Part shown: positions 42,360 to 49,863 of the stretch, piece by piece
Layout: every line of letters begins with the position of its first letter
How positions within the stretch are numbered: the stretch's first letter is position 1
Notes under the pieces: model-generated
Told to the model about the DNA's origin: nothing
Seen by the model: only the letters and a program-made list of their open reading frames with translations
The model's database searches: none
Made by a program: the position numbers and the translations under genes
NCBI GenBank assembly: GCA_900547415.1
Contig: URGS01000006.1
Span: 1-64,000 of the forward strand
Length of the DNA: 64,000 nt
Direction: 5' to 3'
Source: an uncultured Phascolarctobacterium sp.
GTDB lineage: Bacteria > Bacillota > Negativicutes > Acidaminococcales > Acidaminococcaceae

Positions 42360-43043
42360 TTAAAAATCCTTAGCCAGTGCGTTTTCACCAGAACGGTCCT
42401 CACCAAAGAGCTGTCCCTGCTGCTGATGCATACCCAGCCAGTTACCGGTATCAATCAGGTTCGGGATGCAGCTGCCGTCTTTATCCCATCCAGCCTTAAG
42501 GTTGGCATAAACCTCACCAAAGGCTCTGATGTCATAATCTCTCAGTGTACCATCCTGACGGATCTGGCGCATTGCATTGTAAAGATGTACAAGCATCTGG
42601 TTGTTGTTCTGCTCAAACTTCTCAACATTGCCCTGATAGATTGTAATTACGTGAGTGTATGTCTGCTCGGTAATCTGCTCCAACAGCTCCTGCCAACGTG
42701 CACTGATGGTAGCCGTTTCCATAAAGCGCGGCTTACCACGATACTTGCTTTTACCTTCAGCAATTCTTACAAAAAGAATGGTGCTAGGATTACATTCGTG
42801 CAGCTCTCTAAATTGTTTCCACAAAGCTCGTGCAATCGGTGTCCAGGTCTTGTTGACGATTTGATATTTAAAGCTATCAACGTCATCAAATTTGTTCAGC
42901 CCTTCTGCATCCTGGTTGCGATAAGTAGGGTCAACATTTGTGGTTACAGGTTTATCTGCCTCGCCAACCATTTCGGCATGTTCTTCTTGCTCCAGATACT
43001 CTTCTGATTCTTGGTTGAATCTCTCGTGTTGCAGAACGGTCAT
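42360..43043 (-). CDS. phage protein, possibly related to putative metallopeptidase-like family
   Basis: The 227-aa product starts at 43043 after AAGGAGCTGATTGAAG. It has a low-complexity acidic start, then FRELHECNPSTILFVRIAEG and YDIRAFGEVYANLKAGW. The latter resembles the end of the phage 'putative metallopeptidase' family, but no HExxH is present, so an enzyme role is doubtful. Confidence 0.5.
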   Translation of the reverse strand: MTVLQHERFNQESEEYLEQEEHAEMVGEADKPVTTNVDPTYRNQDAEGLNKFDDVDSFKYQIVNKTWTPIARALWKQFRELHECNPSTILFVRIAEGKSKYRGKPRFMETATISARWQELLEQITEQTYTHVITIYQGNVEKFEQNNNQMLVHLYNAMRQIRQDGTLRDYDIRAFGEVYANLKAGWDKDGSCIPNLIDTGNWLGMHQQQGQLFGEDRSGENALAKDF

Positions 43044-43188
43044 CTTCAATCAGCTCCTTTTTAATAGTCTTTTTCTCAGTCATTTTATCTTTCAGAAAGC
43101 TACCAAGCTCACGATAAAAGTAAACATAAGCTTTCCTTTTCAGTAGTTCCACATAACGTATATACTGCTTTTTTCTTACGGCTCGCAT
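42952..43188 (-). CDS. possible small basic protein overlapping two genes
   Basis: ATG at 43188 overlaps the end of the MBL gene, 4 nt after GGTGG. The N-terminal half (RKKQYIRYVELLKRKAYVYF) is plausible, but the last 30 codons run inside the next gene in another frame. A shorter real product or a chance frame are both possible. Confidence 0.4.
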   Translation of the reverse strand: MRAVRKKQYIRYVELLKRKAYVYFYRELGSFLKDKMTEKKTIKKELIEDDRSATREIQPRIRRVSGARRTCRNGWRGR

Positions 43189-43901
43189 ACTTCCACCACC
43201 TTTCCAGTAGCCTTTTGGACAGTCTCCTTAAAAACCTTAGGGTCGCCATTCTTCTGGCTGCCGTGCAGCAGGTAGATTTTTCTGCAGTACCTCAGCGCTT
43301 CTTTATTCTGCTTCAGCCACAACAGCAATGTATCCAAACTCATATGGCTATGAATTAAGCGCTTAGCCTGCGAAAACCCAATGGATTGATTTTCAAACAT
43401 TTCATCCAGTTTGCTTGGCAAGTAATTGCACTCAACCATAAGCTGGCATACAGTGTTTATATGTTCGCGCTTACAATTCGGCAAGAGGCAAGTATCGGTC
43501 GCAAAGAGCAGGATGTCATCGTGATCGTAGATTAAAAATCCTAATGGCTCTGCAGCATCGTGGTACACAAGAAGAGGTCTAACCGTCCAATGGCCACCAA
43601 TCCGAACCGACTTATCAGCAGAAATAATTGTTGTACCTACAGAACGGTTACCTAGTGCAATTGCTGTACCTTTGCTCAGATATACATCTACACCGGCATC
43701 CACCAAATCCTTGACTGCGTGAGCGTGGTCATCGTGCTCATGACTTACAAGACAGCCATCAAGCTTGCCCAAAAAGAATCCCACACTCTCTTTAATACGC
43801 ATGATTGGCAGGCCAGCTTCCAGCAGCAGCTGATGTACGCCACTCTTTAATAGATAGCAGTTGCCGTTGCTGCTGGAAGCAATAACCTTAACCTCAATCA
43901 T
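43176..43901 (-). CDS. metallo-beta-lactamase-fold hydrolase
   Basis: The 241-aa product has the MBL zinc motif HEHDDH (about residues 54-59) and later metal ligands (LVYHDAAEPLG, ATDTC). In many phages such a gene lies beside recT; a nuclease role is possible by family but unproven. It overlaps the RecT-like gene by 1 nt. Confidence 0.85.
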   Translation of the reverse strand: MIEVKVIASSSNGNCYLLKSGVHQLLLEAGLPIMRIKESVGFFLGKLDGCLVSHEHDDHAHAVKDLVDAGVDVYLSKGTAIALGNRSVGTTIISADKSVRIGGHWTVRPLLVYHDAAEPLGFLIYDHDDILLFATDTCLLPNCKREHINTVCQLMVECNYLPSKLDEMFENQSIGFSQAKRLIHSHMSLDTLLLWLKQNKEALRYCRKIYLLHGSQKNGDPKVFKETVQKATGKVVEVCEP

Positions 43902-44677
43902 TAGCGCATCCAGGACGGACGAGAGGCTTTAACCTCTTGTTTTTCTTCTGCCATAGCTGCAGCCGCTTGGGCAGTAGCGGTCACAGGAGCAGCCTCTGCA
44001 GCAAATTCCTCCTGTACAGGCACATCAATAACTTGTGCTTTTTCAGAGAGCGCTTGCATTTCCTGTTTCAGGGCTTCCTGCTTCTGTGAAAAAGAAGGTT
44101 CTGCATTGATGGTGATAACTTCGTCTGCCAGCTCATCCGTAGTTTTAAGCCCCATAGAGATTTCAGGAGCTACAGTTCTGATGAGGAAAGCAGCAGCACG
44201 ATATTGCAACATCAGTTGAGGCATTGTCTGCCATTTGCTGCCTTTTTTCTCAAGCCAGCCCTCTTTTTTAGCCAACTCAATAGTTACATCAGCACCAACA
44301 ACCTTTTCACCAGTACGAAGCTCAGTTGCATAAGCACGACAGCCGTAAGACATAGTTCCGGGCTGTCCAAAGAATTCATACTTGATGCTAGAAAATCGAC
44401 CACAAGTGTTGAAGCATGCGATCATAAATTTAGAGCTCCAAGCAGGATTACCATAGACAATATACATGTTTTGCATGACCATCATGGGGTCGGCACCCAT
44501 ACGCTGCGCCATATTCAGTGCAATCAGGACGTTAGCAGGCTTACCTTGAAAAGTTTCAGGAATAATAGTAGCCTCTGCCAATTTGGTAGACAAATGCATC
44601 ATCGCATTTAAGCCACGTGCGTTAAAAATGTTTACATCATAGTTTTCAGTTTTTTGGATTGCTTTTTCTTCACTCAT
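43901..44677 (-). CDS. recT: RecT-family single-strand annealing protein
   Basis: The 258-aa protein includes ARGLNAMMHLSTKLAEATI, NVLIALNMAQRMGADPMMVM and SSKFMIACFNTCGRFSSIKY, typical of RecT/Bet-like annealing proteins. It ends in an Ala/Glu-rich tail. Start at 44677 is 9 nt after AAGGAG. It works with a nuclease to recombine phage DNA ends; the SbcC-like ATPase and MBL protein are neighbours. Confidence 0.8.
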   Translation of the reverse strand: MSEEKAIQKTENYDVNIFNARGLNAMMHLSTKLAEATIIPETFQGKPANVLIALNMAQRMGADPMMVMQNMYIVYGNPAWSSKFMIACFNTCGRFSSIKYEFFGQPGTMSYGCRAYATELRTGEKVVGADVTIELAKKEGWLEKKGSKWQTMPQLMLQYRAAAFLIRTVAPEISMGLKTTDELADEVITINAEPSFSQKQEALKQEMQALSEKAQVIDVPVQEEFAAEAAPVTATAQAAAAMAEEKQEVKASRPSWMR

Positions 44678-45038
44678 TTTCATTTTCTCCTTTTCTTGTC
44701 CATACTTTGTCGGGAGTAGCAACACTGTAAAATTTTTTACCACTGCCCTCTATCTCCACAACATATTTTGCATTATTTACAGCGACGATAACGCCTTCCT
44801 TAGCCACGTTTCGGCCGCCCTCAACATAAACCTTGGTGCCGACTGGCAGAGCCCAAGTCAAAGGGTAATGCATCTTCCAAGGGCTCTCCACTGGTCTAGG
44901 TATTGGGTAGTGCCTGTCAGCTTGCTGTAAAGGTTTTCCCAGAGGTTCGTTGTCCGGTTTGCATATCCTTGTAAAAGCGAATACAACAAACGATACAAGA
45001 GCGCCAAACCCAAGCAGGATTTTAATTTCCTCAGCCAT
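44670..45038 (-). CDS. small membrane-anchored phage protein
   Basis: The 122-aa product has one N-terminal transmembrane helix (KILLGFGALVSFVVFAF) and a beta-rich C-terminal part (PVGTKVYVEGGRNVAKEGVI). It lies inside the recombination operon, overlapping RecT by 8 nt. No family recognised. Confidence 0.55.
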   Translation of the reverse strand: MAEEIKILLGFGALVSFVVFAFTRICKPDNEPLGKPLQQADRHYPIPRPVESPWKMHYPLTWALPVGTKVYVEGGRNVAKEGVIVAVNNAKYVVEIEGSGKKFYSVATPDKVWTRKGENENE

Positions 45039-46986
45039 TTTCTACCCTCAGCTTTCTGTCCTCAGGGCTAACATACAGGTTAATGATTTGACCAGGTGCC
45101 TTGCCAATATCAGTAATGCTTTCACGGTTATCCACAAAAACAGGATTGCAGATATTGATTTTTTGAGAGATTGCCCTTACAACCTCCATACCAGCCCTGC
45201 ATTTTTCAGCATTACTCAGCTGGCGGTAGGGCACACCGTGCATAGTCAGCTCGCAGGTTTCCTTGATGCCTTCATTGCTGATGTTTGCATCAAACAACTT
45301 AAAGTTAACCTCGTTAAACAAACCATTGATGCGCTCACTGAGCATATCCATCTTGGCTACGACAAATTTGTCCAGCAGACTAAGCTTCAGCTCCACATCA
45401 CCAACCATTAGCATTGCATTCTTTTTCTCTGCCTGCAGCTGAGCGATAACCTCATTAGTTTCCTCATCCAGTTTTAAGCGAGCCATTGCTTCGTTGGCCT
45501 GGTCCACAGGCTTACGAGCTACTTCAATCTTTTGGTCAATGTTTTGCAGCTGGATTACAACATCAAGGCGAGCTTCTTCCAGTTCGCGCTCTCTACACTG
45601 CAGGGATTCACGCAGCACCCAAAAAGCTTCCTGAGTTTCGGAATTAACAAAGGCCTCCAAGTCGGGCACCTTTGCTAAAGCCTGTTCTTTGAGCTTTTTG
45701 GTTTCCACTAAAAGCTTAGGCAGCTCATCCTGCTCATATGCCGCAAGCTGGTTAATCTCGGCCAGTAAATTTGCCTTACTCTCTTCCCTCTCCTTAAGCT
45801 CAACACTGAGAGCGCTGCCTTGATTGTTCAGTTCTTCCAGGCGGTTACTCCTGCTCTGATTAAACTGCTCAAGCATAGGCTGCAGCATATCAGGAGTGTA
45901 AGGACGATGGCAGCAAGGGCACTCAGTATCAGCAAAAACCTCTTGGTCAACGCTTTCCCAGGTGTCTCCCAGCTTAGCAAGACGTTCTTTCATATCGCTG
46001 ATATTCTTTTCCTCTGCCAGCATCTGACGGCGCAAGATTGTAACTTTCTCTGCATTGGCTTTGCCCTTAGCCATAAACTCATCTGCCTTTTTTTGGTAGG
46101 GAGCCTCAACCTTAGCTACAGTTTCTCGCCAAAGTGCTTTAGCCGCATCCATTTTTGCTTTAATAGTGGCAATCTGCTCTTCAATCTGAGCTTTTCGGCT
46201 ACCGCTAACAATAGCAGCTCTTTCAGCCTGCAGCTGTTCCAAAGGCTCACGATATTTAAGCAGTGTCAGCTCTGCTTTTTTGCGCAGCTCTGCAGGCTCC
46301 TCGATACCGCTTAATGTTTTACGGCGTTCATCAATGCGGATGGGCATATCCCTGACAATCTTGTCATAGCCTTTCTTTTCCTTCGCAAGCTTTGCTCTCA
46401 GGTCATCTACGCCGTATTTTTCAACATCTGCAAGGATTGGCTCTAGCTCAGGCTTTTCAGCAATCACAGCAGTGTTATCAATGTCGCCTACAAGGTCTAC
46501 AAGCAGCTTACGTTGCTCTTGCCATTTGAGGCTAGGGAATGTTGCAGGATTGCTAGTCAAGCTAAACCAAGGTTCCAAAAAATACTCTTCGATAAACGCT
46601 GCATAATCTTTAGCCTTTTTGGGTACACCATCAACAAAAAAATCTGTTGTGTTTCCGGTCAGCTTGCGCTCATCAGTGCCTGACACCTTAGTCCATTTTT
46701 CCTTATAGACGACCTCCAGCGTAAATTGATAGTCATTGACCGCAAAGGTACCCTTAACGGTAGTATCAATGTCATGCAGCAGCTGACCATCAGCACCATA
46801 GGGCCGCATCTTTGTATCAGAATTGCCTTTGTTATCTTTTTGCCAAAGCAGGAAGCTCAGGGCGTCCAAGATAGTGGTTTTGCCTGCACCGTTGGCACCG
46901 TAGATATTGGTGACGGGTTCCGCAAAGTCAATCTTGAAATTTTGCTGATTTTTAAAGTTAGTCAGCTCGAGGGATTTGATAATCAT
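45031..46986 (-). CDS. SbcC/Rad50-like ATPase
   Basis: The 651-aa SMC-like protein has Walker A in YGANGAGKTTILDAL (residues about 30-44), two long coiled-coil arms, a zinc-hook CPCCHRP near residue 355, and a C-terminal LSNAEKCRAGMEVVRA signature with VFVDNRESI as Walker B. It is shorter than host SbcC and lacks an adjacent SbcD; the MBL protein could supply nuclease activity. GGAGG lies 11 nt before ATG. Confidence 0.85.
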   Translation of the reverse strand: MIIKSLELTNFKNQQNFKIDFAEPVTNIYGANGAGKTTILDALSFLLWQKDNKGNSDTKMRPYGADGQLLHDIDTTVKGTFAVNDYQFTLEVVYKEKWTKVSGTDERKLTGNTTDFFVDGVPKKAKDYAAFIEEYFLEPWFSLTSNPATFPSLKWQEQRKLLVDLVGDIDNTAVIAEKPELEPILADVEKYGVDDLRAKLAKEKKGYDKIVRDMPIRIDERRKTLSGIEEPAELRKKAELTLLKYREPLEQLQAERAAIVSGSRKAQIEEQIATIKAKMDAAKALWRETVAKVEAPYQKKADEFMAKGKANAEKVTILRRQMLAEEKNISDMKERLAKLGDTWESVDQEVFADTECPCCHRPYTPDMLQPMLEQFNQSRSNRLEELNNQGSALSVELKEREESKANLLAEINQLAAYEQDELPKLLVETKKLKEQALAKVPDLEAFVNSETQEAFWVLRESLQCRERELEEARLDVVIQLQNIDQKIEVARKPVDQANEAMARLKLDEETNEVIAQLQAEKKNAMLMVGDVELKLSLLDKFVVAKMDMLSERINGLFNEVNFKLFDANISNEGIKETCELTMHGVPYRQLSNAEKCRAGMEVVRAISQKINICNPVFVDNRESITDIGKAPGQIINLYVSPEDRKLRVENG

Positions 46987-46987
46987 T

Positions 46988-47260
46988 TTACTTTTTACCT
47001 CCTTTATGTTTTTTGCGGGAAAACTTATATCTGATAAGTGCCAAATCGGTTAAGAATGACACATAATCATCTTTTAATACATAAGCCTTGTCCTTATACA
47101 ACCGAAAGCTCAAAACGTTTCTCGGTGCATTTACCAAATTGTATACAGATTTGTACAAGTATCCGTATTCCTTAACCTGCTTTATGAGCATCTCAGGGTT
47201 TAGCTCAATAAGATTTGTTTCGACTTTGGCATAATGTCTTGCTAATTGGTCTGCTTTCAT
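46988..47260 (-). CDS. unrecognised small phage protein
   Basis: The 90-aa basic product contains IKQVKEYGYLYKSVYNLVNA and ends SRKKHKGGKK. It overlaps the LysM-like gene by 4 nt and ends 2 nt before the ATPase gene. Confidence 0.55.
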   Translation of the reverse strand: MKADQLARHYAKVETNLIELNPEMLIKQVKEYGYLYKSVYNLVNAPRNVLSFRLYKDKAYVLKDDYVSFLTDLALIRYKFSRKKHKGGKK

Positions 47261-47601
47261 TGCTTAGGTTCCACCTCCACAAATACACGCAGCTCTTGTC
47301 CAGGATAAATGTGTTGGCCTAAGCCGTTATCCTTGCGGATGTGATATATAATCTCTCTTATATCTCTAGGGTCTCCCATATCCTGGCATTTAGCACCAAT
47401 ATCCCAAAGGGTTTGATCCTGCTTAACTACAAAGTAATGAGCCTCATAGTAATGGTCCTGCGGCCAATAGATCACAGCAATAGTGACAATCATCACCAGC
47501 AATGCTATAATATGCACTGTGGAGAGGTTGCCGCCTCTGCCACGTTTCAGCCTTGCGCCCTCTGCCATTGCCGTGGTGGAGGGCATTTCTTTTTTAGTCA
47601 T
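47257..47601 (-). CDS. membrane-anchored LysM-like protein
   Basis: The 114-aa product has a cytoplasmic basic start, one transmembrane helix (TVHIIALLVMIVTIAVIYW) and a LysM-like end (YFVVKQDQTLWDIGAKCQD, GLGQHIYPGQELRVF). LysM binds peptidoglycan, so it may act at the envelope, unusual in an early operon. Start at 47601 overlaps the previous stop (ATGA). Confidence 0.65.
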   Translation of the reverse strand: MTKKEMPSTTAMAEGARLKRGRGGNLSTVHIIALLVMIVTIAVIYWPQDHYYEAHYFVVKQDQTLWDIGAKCQDMGDPRDIREIIYHIRKDNGLGQHIYPGQELRVFVEVEPKQ

Positions 47602-47753
47602 CTTGTTAACCATCCTTTCATCATTCGCGCCCGGTAGCATCTGCCAGGACACACAACTACAACTTTTTTCTGCTCATCGTCATAGACCTGAGCAAAGTTT
47701 TTGTCCGCCAGATCCGCACCGCATATACAGCACTTTCTCTTCTTTTTGGCCAT
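47598..47753 (-). CDS. 51-aa zinc-ribbon-like protein
   Basis: ATG at 47753 follows AAAGGAG. The product starts MAKKKRKCCICGADLADKNF and has a second C-x3-C (CPGRC), so it probably binds zinc. It ends with TGA overlapping the ATG of the LysM-like gene, indicating coupled translation. Confidence 0.65.
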   Translation of the reverse strand: MAKKKRKCCICGADLADKNFAQVYDDEQKKVVVVCPGRCYRARMMKGWLTR

Positions 47754-47895
47754 TAGCATCACTCCTTTCGGAAGGATTCTTTATTGTGCCACGCTCAATC
47801 CCATATCGCACAAGCCATGCCGCCAATTGCCGTTGAGCCGCATGGTTTTTTTTGTATGCGTCCGGATTGAGTACCACGCATTCAACCTTTTTCAT
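47680..47895 (-). CDS. small phage protein overlapping the zinc-ribbon gene
   Basis: The 71-aa frame starts after GAGGGG and begins MKKVECVVLNPDAYKKNHAA. Its last 24 codons overlap the zinc-ribbon gene in another frame. Good start, odd end; perhaps real. Confidence 0.45.
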   Translation of the reverse strand: MKKVECVVLNPDAYKKNHAAQRQLAAWLVRYGIERGTIKNPSERSDANGQKEEKVLYMRCGSGGQKLCSGL

Positions 47896-47909
47896 AGTTT
47901 GCCCCTCGC

Positions 47910-48116
47910 TTATATCTCTGGTTTCTCAGAAAACAAATACTCTAATGTACAACTCGGGAACAGTACAGCTCTCAATGTTTTTATTTCAGATAAAGTAAAC
48001 TCAGTCTTTCCACAACGTTTATTAGAAAAGCTTTTTTCAGTTACTTCACAAATTTTTGCGCAGTCAGCATTAGTCAATTTTTGTCTAGCCATTTCTGCTT
48101 CAAGGTTCGGGAACAT
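47910..48116 (-). CDS. Cro-like XRE regulator, first early gene
   Basis: The 68-aa product has a helix-turn-helix (MARQKLTNADCAKICEVTEK, SFSNKRCGKTEF). ATG at 48116 is 8 nt after AAAGGAG. It is divergent from the CI-like gene across an operator region, the layout of a lysis-lysogeny switch, so it is the probable Cro. Confidence 0.8.
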   Translation of the reverse strand: MFPNLEAEMARQKLTNADCAKICEVTEKSFSNKRCGKTEFTLSEIKTLRAVLFPSCTLEYLFSEKPEI

Positions 48117-48137
48117 CACTTTCACTCCTTTCTTTTT

Positions 48138-48254
48138 TACCCCGTGGGGTAACTTGTTTATAAATATATACCCTACAACGTAAATTGTCAACGCCTTTTA
48201 GGAAAAAAAATACTATATAGGGTAAAACTTTACTTTACAAAGTAATCGCTTTGT
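48138..48254. promoter_or_regulatory. lysis-lysogeny operator and divergent promoter region
   Basis: The region holds a palindrome TTACCCCGTGGGGTAA (48138-48153), TACCCT near 48170 and AGGGTA near 48228, which share a half-site. A minus-strand promoter TTGACA-17-TATATT covers one half-site and drives the early operon. An inverted repeat ACAAAG/CTTTGT (48237-48254) lies before the CI-like gene. Confidence 0.75.
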
Positions 48255-48290
48255 GCTTTAATATTGTTAAGGAATTAGGAGGCCTACCTT

Positions 48291-48665
48291 ATGTCAGTTG
48301 TAGAAAGATTAGAACAATATATGAACGAAAATGGTTACAAAAAAACAGATGTTGCAAGAATGTCTGGAATTCCATATACCACAATAGACGGACTTTTTAA
48401 GAAAGGTGACGAAAATACTAAGCTATCCACTCTTAAAAAGCTCGCAAAACTAATAGGATGTTCTTTGGATGAGTTGACTGGCAGCGATAACGATTATGGT
48501 TATTATAAGAACCCTGAAACAGCTGCGTTAGCTCAACAAATACATGATAATCCTGATCTGCGCATTCTTATGGATGCCAGCAAAGACCTTGCTCCTGAGG
48601 ATGTTAAATTTGTAGCTGACCTTGTGTCACGAATGAAAAAGAAAGAAAGTGGTTTCATTGAATGA
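48291..48665 (+). CDS. CI-like repressor (XRE, no peptidase domain)
   Basis: The 124-aa product has an HTH (GYKKTDVARMSGIPYTTIDG, LFKKGDENTKLSTLKKLAKL) and a short helical C-terminal part; there is no S24 autocleavage domain. It is the rightward partner of the Cro-like gene. The following ImmA/IrrE-like protease may inactivate it, as in ICEBs1-type switches. Confidence 0.85.
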   Translation: MSVVERLEQYMNENGYKKTDVARMSGIPYTTIDGLFKKGDENTKLSTLKKLAKLIGCSLDELTGSDNDYGYYKNPETAALAQQIHDNPDLRILMDASKDLAPEDVKFVADLVSRMKKKESGFIE

Positions 48666-48915
48666 AGAACGAGTTATCTTTTATCCACTCCCATATAAAG
48701 TAAAAGGCTTCATCTGTGCTGATGAAGACGGCTTTGAAACGTTTGTGCTTAATTCAAGACATAGTCGTGAAGCTAATATAGAGACTATGAAGCACGAAAT
48801 AAAGCACAGCAAAAACAATGACCTTTATTGTGACTGCTCTGTTAGTGAGCTGGAAGCAATCAGGCATAAAATAAAAAAGCCGCCATTATGGCGGCTAAGG
48901 AAGGATGATTTATGA
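48658..48915 (+). CDS. short ImmA/IrrE-like metallopeptidase
   Basis: The 85-aa product has HEIKHSKNNDLYCDC, containing the HExxH zinc motif, and a downstream Glu in SELEAIRH, as in ImmA proteases that cut phage-like repressors. Start is a TTG (48658) overlapping the CI-like stop; GTG 48649 is the alternative. A perfect 8-bp hairpin (48878-48896) lies in its last codons. Confidence 0.7.
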   Translation: MNEERVIFYPLPYKVKGFICADEDGFETFVLNSRHSREANIETMKHEIKHSKNNDLYCDCSVSELEAIRHKIKKPPLWRLRKDDL

Positions 48916-49511
48916 TGAAAAGAATTTTAATGCTTGTAGTTACTTTTTTGTTGATGTTTACATCTTTCGCTCACGCCTATTCTATAAGTGATGTAAAGTT
49001 CACTGGAGAAGCAAAATCTGGATCAATCTTGGGTGTAAGCGTCACTCCAGTTTTACCTCTTGGTGGTTATAGCTATGACACCCCTTTGCTAAACGATTAT
49101 TATATTGATGGTAAAGTCGTTATATCCGTTAGAGGTATCGGTGTAAGCATCACAAATAACACAGATGCTGTAGCTGTTATCAATTGGAAAGACAGTAGTA
49201 TAGACGTGGATGGGCAACCGTATGGAGTACCTTTTCTTGATGGTATGAAATACATGAATGCGGGCAATCCAAATGCTACTCCAAATTCAGTTATACCTCC
49301 GCACCAAACAATAGAAAAGCTTGTGTTTTTACCCAATGTAAAAATGATGTCCAGACATTGGAACGTAGAAGGAGCACCTTTGTTAAGAGTTAAGAATAGA
49401 GTAATAAATTTATATGTATCTGTAACAGTTAGGGGAACCACTGATTACGCAATCGTTTCAACACCTGGAATAAATATGTTGCTAAAGGGTATTTCAGCTT
49501 ATGGATACTAA
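48912..49511 (+). CDS. exported protein of unknown function, candidate lysogenic conversion gene
   Basis: The 199-aa product has a clear signal peptide (RILMLVVTFLLMFTSFAHA, cleaved after AHA) and a beta-rich mature part with VSITNNTDAVAVINWKDSS and VIPPHQTIEKLVFLPN. It overlaps the protease gene by 4 nt and is co-transcribed with the repressor, hence expressed in the lysogen. Such genes often alter the host surface; no family recognised. Confidence 0.75.
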   Translation: MMKRILMLVVTFLLMFTSFAHAYSISDVKFTGEAKSGSILGVSVTPVLPLGGYSYDTPLLNDYYIDGKVVISVRGIGVSITNNTDAVAVINWKDSSIDVDGQPYGVPFLDGMKYMNAGNPNATPNSVIPPHQTIEKLVFLPNVKMMSRHWNVEGAPLLRVKNRVINLYVSVTVRGTTDYAIVSTPGINMLLKGISAYGY

Positions 49512-49863
49512 TGCAGTATAGCACATTCCTCCAGCTGTTCGACTCTCCCGAACATAGAAAAAGCCCCTTGGTGCTGCAACACCAAGGGGCCATGTAATCA
49601 ATCTACAGTGATACGCTTACGATAAAATAAATAAGCAGACTGAGTACACTATTATTATAACATAATGTGCTCAGCTCTGCTACTACATACTCAATTTTAG
49701 CAAATTACATTCAAGTTAACTTTATAGTAAGTTTCGCATTTTTACTAGTAAATCGCCTATGCCTTGCTAATCACCTCTTAAAAATAGGCCTTTTAGCGAA
49801 AGTTACAAGCAAGTTAAAACTTTAGAGTATTTTCAAGCAACAAGTAAAGGAGCTGTATTTTTT
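49512..49863. other. non-coding region before the integrase, with minus-strand terminator
   Basis: A strong 11-bp stem (49563-49590, GCCCCTTGGTG arms) has a T-run only on the minus strand (CTTTTTC). Upstream on that strand is a TATAAT near 49655-49660 flanked by an inverted repeat (GAGTACAC / GTGCTC, 49643-49674). A short leftward RNA of about 90 nt is possible; no coding frame is convincing. Confidence 0.5.
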
